In this document: positions 62,470 through 64,000 of the stretch, piece by piece
Layout of the letters: every line of letters starts with the position of its first letter
Numbering within the stretch: the first letter of the stretch is position 1
Notes under the pieces: generated by a model
Told to the model about the DNA's origin: nothing
Database searches by the model: none
The model's input: only the letters and a program-made list of their open reading frames with translations
Made by a program: the position numbers and the translations under genes
Assembly (NCBI RefSeq): GCF_046719765.1
Contig: NZ_JABEBY010000002.1
Span: forward strand, 124,001 to 188,000
DNA from: Halonotius sp046719765
GTDB taxonomy: Archaea > Halobacteriota > Halobacteria > Halobacteriales > Haloferacaceae
Reading direction: 5' to 3'
Length of the DNA: 64,000 bases

Positions 62470-63904
62470 CGGTTGTTAACGCCTCCGGGAGCCGGTTGAG
62501 TAGATCTGTCGCTACAAGGCTGTCGCCGACGGCGTCGGCCGCCAGATCGCCGGCGCGGCCGGTGACGTAGGCGCCGACCGCCGCAGCCGCCCGCGGCTGT
62601 TCGGTTGGCAGCAGCGCGCCGACCACCCCCGCCAACACGTCGCCGGTGCCGCCGACGGTCATCCCCGGGTTGCCGGTGCGGTTGATCCGGGTTGTCTCGC
62701 CGTCGCTGATGATGTCGTCGGCCCCTTTGACCAGCAGCGTGTGCCCGAGGTCGGCCGCGAAATTGCCAACTTGGTCGGCCAACTGCTCGCGGTCGTCGGC
62801 ACTCGGCCCGCCCATCCCAGCCAACTCGCCGTGGTGGGGCGTGCAGACCAGCGTCGCGTCGGTGTCGACATCGGGGACGACGCTCAGGGCATCGGCGTCG
62901 ACGACGACTTGTCCGTCGTAGTGCTCCAGGAACGCGCCCACAGCTGCCCGGGTCGACTCGCTGTCACCGAGTCCCGGGCCGCAGACAACGGTGTCGACTT
63001 CGGCAGCCCGACTCAGCAGGTCGTCGACGACGCTTCGTGTCACCTGCCCGCCGGCGAGGGGGTGGACGATCAGGTTCTCGCTGTAGCCCTGTACCTCGTC
63101 TGCGACCGACTCGGGGCAGGCAACATGAACGAGATCGGCACCGGCTCGGAGGGCAGCCTGACCGGTCAACGCTGGCGCGCCGGTGTAAGGGCCGCCACCG
63201 ATCACCAGTAGCTCGCCGTGGTCACCCTTGTGGCTCTCGGCGGCCCGCTCGCGCCCTCGGAGATCACCGGGGCCGACGAACCGCTCGGCGGCTGCCGGGA
63301 TGCCGATATCGGCGACGCTCACCGCGGCCTCAAGGGCGTCGAGACCGGGCTTCATGTCGTGGAAAGTGACGACGTGATCGGCCGCGACCGCGTCGCCGGC
63401 GGCTTTCCCGGTGTCGGCATCGACGCCGGAGGGGACATCGACGGCGACGACCGGTGTGTCGGCGGCGGTGATCGCGCGGGCTGCTGTCGCCGCCGGCTCT
63501 CGGAGCGCGCCGGTGACGCCGGTGCCGAGCATCGCGTCGACGATGCAGTCGGCCCCGGCGAGATCAAGATCGTCGATTGCGGTCGAATCGGTGATCGTTG
63601 TCGTCGGGATCTCGGCGGCTTGGAGGGCAGCCCAGTTTTCGCGGGCGATGTCGCTGCCGATACGATCGGGGTGGCCGAGCAGGGCGATTTCGACATCGTA
63701 CTCATCGAGAAACCGGGCGGCGACGAAGGCGTCGCCCCCGTTGTTCCCGCGGCCACAGACGAGGATCACGCGGTCGTTGGGATCGACATACTGTCGGACG
63801 ACGCGGGCGACGGCGTTGCCGCTTGATTCCATCAACTGCTTGCGTGGGACACCGAGGGCCGCCGCGTTCGCGTCGACGGCTGCCATGCGGTCGGCGGTGA
63901 GCAT
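62462..63904 (-). CDS. nnr: Bifunctional NAD(P)H-hydrate epimerase / ADP-dependent dehydratase
   Basis: A 480-residue fused repair enzyme. N-terminal YjeF_N epimerase: TADRMAAVDANAAALGVPRK, MESSGNAVARVV, VCGRGNNGGDAFVAARFL. C-terminal ribokinase-like dehydratase: GELLVIGGGPYTGAPALTGQ, CTPHHGELAGMGG, and NPGMTVGGTGDVLAGVVGA. It restores hydrated NAD(P)H. The 8-bp overlap with moaC indicates coupling. Confidence 0.95.
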   Translation of the reverse strand: MLTADRMAAVDANAAALGVPRKQLMESSGNAVARVVRQYVDPNDRVILVCGRGNNGGDAFVAARFLDEYDVEIALLGHPDRIGSDIARENWAALQAAEIPTTTITDSTAIDDLDLAGADCIVDAMLGTGVTGALREPAATAARAITAADTPVVAVDVPSGVDADTGKAAGDAVAADHVVTFHDMKPGLDALEAAVSVADIGIPAAAERFVGPGDLRGRERAAESHKGDHGELLVIGGGPYTGAPALTGQAALRAGADLVHVACPESVADEVQGYSENLIVHPLAGGQVTRSVVDDLLSRAAEVDTVVCGPGLGDSESTRAAVGAFLEHYDGQVVVDADALSVVPDVDTDATLVCTPHHGELAGMGGPSADDREQLADQVGNFAADLGHTLLVKGADDIISDGETTRINRTGNPGMTVGGTGDVLAGVVGALLPTEQPRAAAAVGAYVTGRAGDLAADAVGDSLVATDLLNRLPEALTTDE

Positions 63905-64000
63905 ACGCTTGCTGGGTGGTCGAGGGAGTTAATCGTCGGGGTCAGTTACTAACTTATGTTCAGATACGGAGTTGTGTACGACGAATAGGTGTTGAAAGCC

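Overview
The window is chromosomal DNA from a haloarchaeon (class Halobacteria). The evidence is high GC with strong GC3 bias, acidic Asp/Glu-rich proteins, Tat-type lipoproteins with a twin-arginine and an AGC lipobox, TATA boxes 22-30 bp before start codons (leaderless transcripts), haloarchaea-restricted small families (HEWD, DUF5518-, DUF6149-, DUF5815-, DUF6498-like) and archaeal housekeeping genes (SBDS, MptA, HflX, TrmB-type regulator). A genus cannot be fixed from sequence alone.

Layout. 0-6 kb: cell-surface functions, with two GT-B glycosyltransferases, a sulfatase-fold enzyme with a Thr nucleophile, and a LPG-synthase/flippase-like membrane protein. 6-16 kb: envelope proteins, comprising lipoproteins, a 7TM histidine kinase, an RDD protein, a pair of bacterial-PH proteins, other membrane proteins and a PQQ-type beta-propeller. 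16-22 kb: GCS2-family ligase, AI-2E-type permease, a HAD/APH-kinase pair and small lipoproteins. 22.2-23.8 kb: an AT-rich accessory patch with a winged-helix gene and a partner of unknown function. 24-38 kb: mostly core genes (Mut7-C protein, LURP-one protein, VapBC, tRNA-Ile, FxsA, DUF255 thioredoxin, TrmB regulator, MptA, cation exchanger, HtrA, FAD oxidoreductase, CutA, phosphoglycolate phosphatase).

38-55 kb is the centre of interest: a glycerol locus. It holds HPr, a chemotaxis transducer fused to a UgpB-like glycerol-3-phosphate-binding domain, an Orc1/Cdc6-like ATPase, glpX-like facilitator candidate, glpK, divergent glpABC, a second short GlpA-like dehydrogenase, a half-length CheF-like protein, an FG-GAP/ASPIC protein and a glycerate 2-kinase. 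Glycerol would enter through the GlpX-like protein, be phosphorylated by GlpK, and be oxidised by GlpABC to DHAP. The fused transducer has no export signal for its binding domain, so I infer that it reads cytoplasmic sn-glycerol-3-phosphate and signals to CheA. In archaea this metabolite marks glycerol catabolism because lipids are built on glycerol-1-phosphate. The CheF-like protein would be a second taxis component in the same locus. This is the best candidate for an undescribed system.

55-64 kb: core genes again (small zinc protein, SBDS, HflX, GDT1/TMEM165 transporter, YdjM-like hydrolase, two membrane proteins, dihydrolipoyl dehydrogenase, MoaC, bifunctional Nnr). No CRISPR array, rRNA, intact IS element or prophage was seen.
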